Below the pieces are notes generated by a model. It was not told the origin of the DNA and ran no database searches. It saw nothing but the letters and a program-made list of their open reading frames with translations. A DNA stretch of 64,000 nucleotides from Lutibacter sp. B2 (GTDB lineage: Bacteria; Bacillota; Clostridia; Peptostreptococcales; Thermotaleaceae), in the NCBI GenBank assembly GCA_015686845.1, contig JADPRS010000005.1:1-64000 (forward strand), in the 5' to 3' direction. The position numbers and the translations under genes were made by a program. Each line of letters starts with the position of its first letter. Within the stretch, counting starts at the first letter, position 1. This document shows, piece by piece, positions 63,901 to 64,000 of this stretch.

Positions 63901-64000
63901 CGGTAAGTCCACCAGGACCGCCTCCAATGATGGCTATTCTCTTGCCAGTAGAAGGTTTAATTTCAGGAATAAAAGCTTCTTCATCCTTTAAGTCTATATC
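60953..64000 (-). CDS. Large flavin/iron-sulfur/molybdopterin-type oxidoreductase, 5' end outside window
   Basis: 1015 residues are visible and the frame is still open at the window edge. Order: GltD-like FAD/NAD(P)H module with IIGGGPGGLTAAYYLAQSG (visible residues about 20-38) and VVGGGNTAMDACRTAIRLG, Cys motif CLECGCHDYFDC, two ferredoxin clusters (CILCGLCIRTCEE, CISCGQCISVCPTG), and a molybdopterin-oxidoreductase module with 4Fe-4S ligands CSHCSVGC...CVKGRFG. The visible part lacks the catalytic Cys/Sec region of formate dehydrogenases, so an NAD(P)H-linked electron-transfer or NuoG-like role is as likely as formate oxidation. Frame confirmed to the last base at 64000. Confidence 0.8.
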   Translation of the reverse strand, partial: DIDLKDEEAFIPEIKPSTGKRIAIIGGGPGGLTAAYYLAQSGHKVAIYEAMPELGGMLRYGIPQYRLPKEVLNKEIRIIEKLGVKMLTNLRVGKDVKLDYLREQFDAVYISIGAWNSPNLRCPGKDLKGIISGIEFLTKFAVNQPIRTGDRIAVVGGGNTAMDACRTAIRLGAKKVYALYRRTKVDMPAEDVEVIEAEEEGINFKFLVSPKEIIGENGKVSKVVLQKMEQGEPDSSGRRNVIPIENEEEIIEVDSVIVAIGQNADTEGFENIQLTKRGTIYVDENTYSTNIEGVFAGGDATNRGASIAIEAIGDAKKACEVINRYLEGEIIPFKNPYHVQRDDLTEEDFIGRKKTPRPPMPHLSAQERKYNFDEVVDGYSEESAKQDAHRCLECGCHDYFDCKLIKYSNEYNIKPNKFEGEVHKREFEDEHPFIQRNPDKCILCGLCIRTCEEIMGVSAIGLVDRGFDTIVKPALNRPLKNTGCISCGQCISVCPTGALSEKLSIEKSVPVKATVTNTICSHCSVGCNIDLNTKGNLLLRSIPNKDSQVDHGLLCVKGRFGFDIERNKKRITTPLIKKDGKFEEATWDDAILYAAKKAQSLSLLYGSKSLGISISDRYTNEEIYLISKFAKDVLKTKNICSFNALQEGIKDVLGYDASTNTYDELLSTNTILLIGSDVMKEHTIVGLKIKKAVTNGAQLITINPSKTQADEWAYKSIISENNTIFLKEILKALIDLGNVPSEELTTGFEELKNSLKDLYVSKKAKEIATIYSTSKKAMIVFAQNNVTPNAAKLIANIAVISGHIGKARNGIIQLKENCNSQGLIDMGIHTDFNTMIHNKEIKGLLVFGENIAHVDLDELDFLMVQDTHLTETAKKADVVLPAASFAESRGTYTSSEKRIQKVNQAINPIFGFENWQVIIKLANALNTNFKYTSPKEIFSDICLNIPEYFKADKYLFPSVFWPINSSRILYTDGFHFENKKAHLKIVKNGLLFDKTVNTNHIANDFLDYLKSQQLI

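Overview
The window is low-GC DNA (roughly 30% GC by eye) with AT-rich intergenic regions, strong AGGAGG ribosome binding sites, sigma-A promoters of the TTGACA/TATAAT type, SLH-domain surface proteins and lipoproteins. This points to a Gram-positive anaerobe of the class Clostridia. I cannot name the genus from sequence alone.

Left part (1-22.2 kb), ordinary chromosome. Three small genes lie beside some diverged repeats (1-1.3 kb). A shikimate block aroB-aroA-aroC is followed by a NUDIX hydrolase, a TVP38-type membrane protein, a secreted GH18 hydrolase and a patatin phospholipase (1.3-8.5 kb). Next come an RND exporter, its lipoprotein adaptor and an overlapping two-component pair (8.6-15.1 kb). 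A C-terminally truncated glutamate symporter (minus strand) is preceded by a near-perfect sigma-54 promoter and an upstream inverted repeat. It is divergent from a sensor kinase with a periplasmic-type amino-acid sensor and a sigma-54 activator (15.2-19.4 kb). An orphan hybrid-sensor kinase follows.

Central and right part (22.2-60.9 kb), an unusual locus controlled by four cobalamin riboswitches. Each riboswitch has a recognisable promoter and a candidate antiterminator/terminator platform. Unit 1 encodes a secreted DUF4430 protein, a MoxR/DUF58/vWA membrane cluster and a secreted alpha/alpha-barrel protein. Unit 2 encodes a YezD-like peptide, a small Big+DUF4430 protein and a 1799-residue SLH-anchored protein with barrel and DUF4430. 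Unit 3 encodes a 1638-residue protein with two barrels and DUF4430, a papain-like protease, and a 1094-residue barrel+DUF4430+SLH protein. Unit 4 encodes a DUF4430 lipoprotein, an ECF transporter (T, fused A-A', S), a secreted barrel protein and a 1053-residue barrel+DUF4430+SLH protein.

The (alpha/alpha)6 barrel plus DUF4430 pairing is the architecture of the animal B12 carriers intrinsic factor and transcobalamin. Riboswitch control and an ECF importer lie in the same locus. I therefore read it as a cell-surface corrinoid-capture system: SLH-anchored and secreted 'intrinsic-factor-like' proteins bind corrinoids outside the cell, a DUF4430 lipoprotein hands them on, and the ECF complex imports them. 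The roles of the MoxR/vWA cluster and of the protease are open.

The right edge (61-64 kb, minus strand) holds a partial gene for a large oxidoreductase: a GltD-like flavoprotein, ferredoxin clusters and a molybdopterin-oxidoreductase module. It is cut by the window end.
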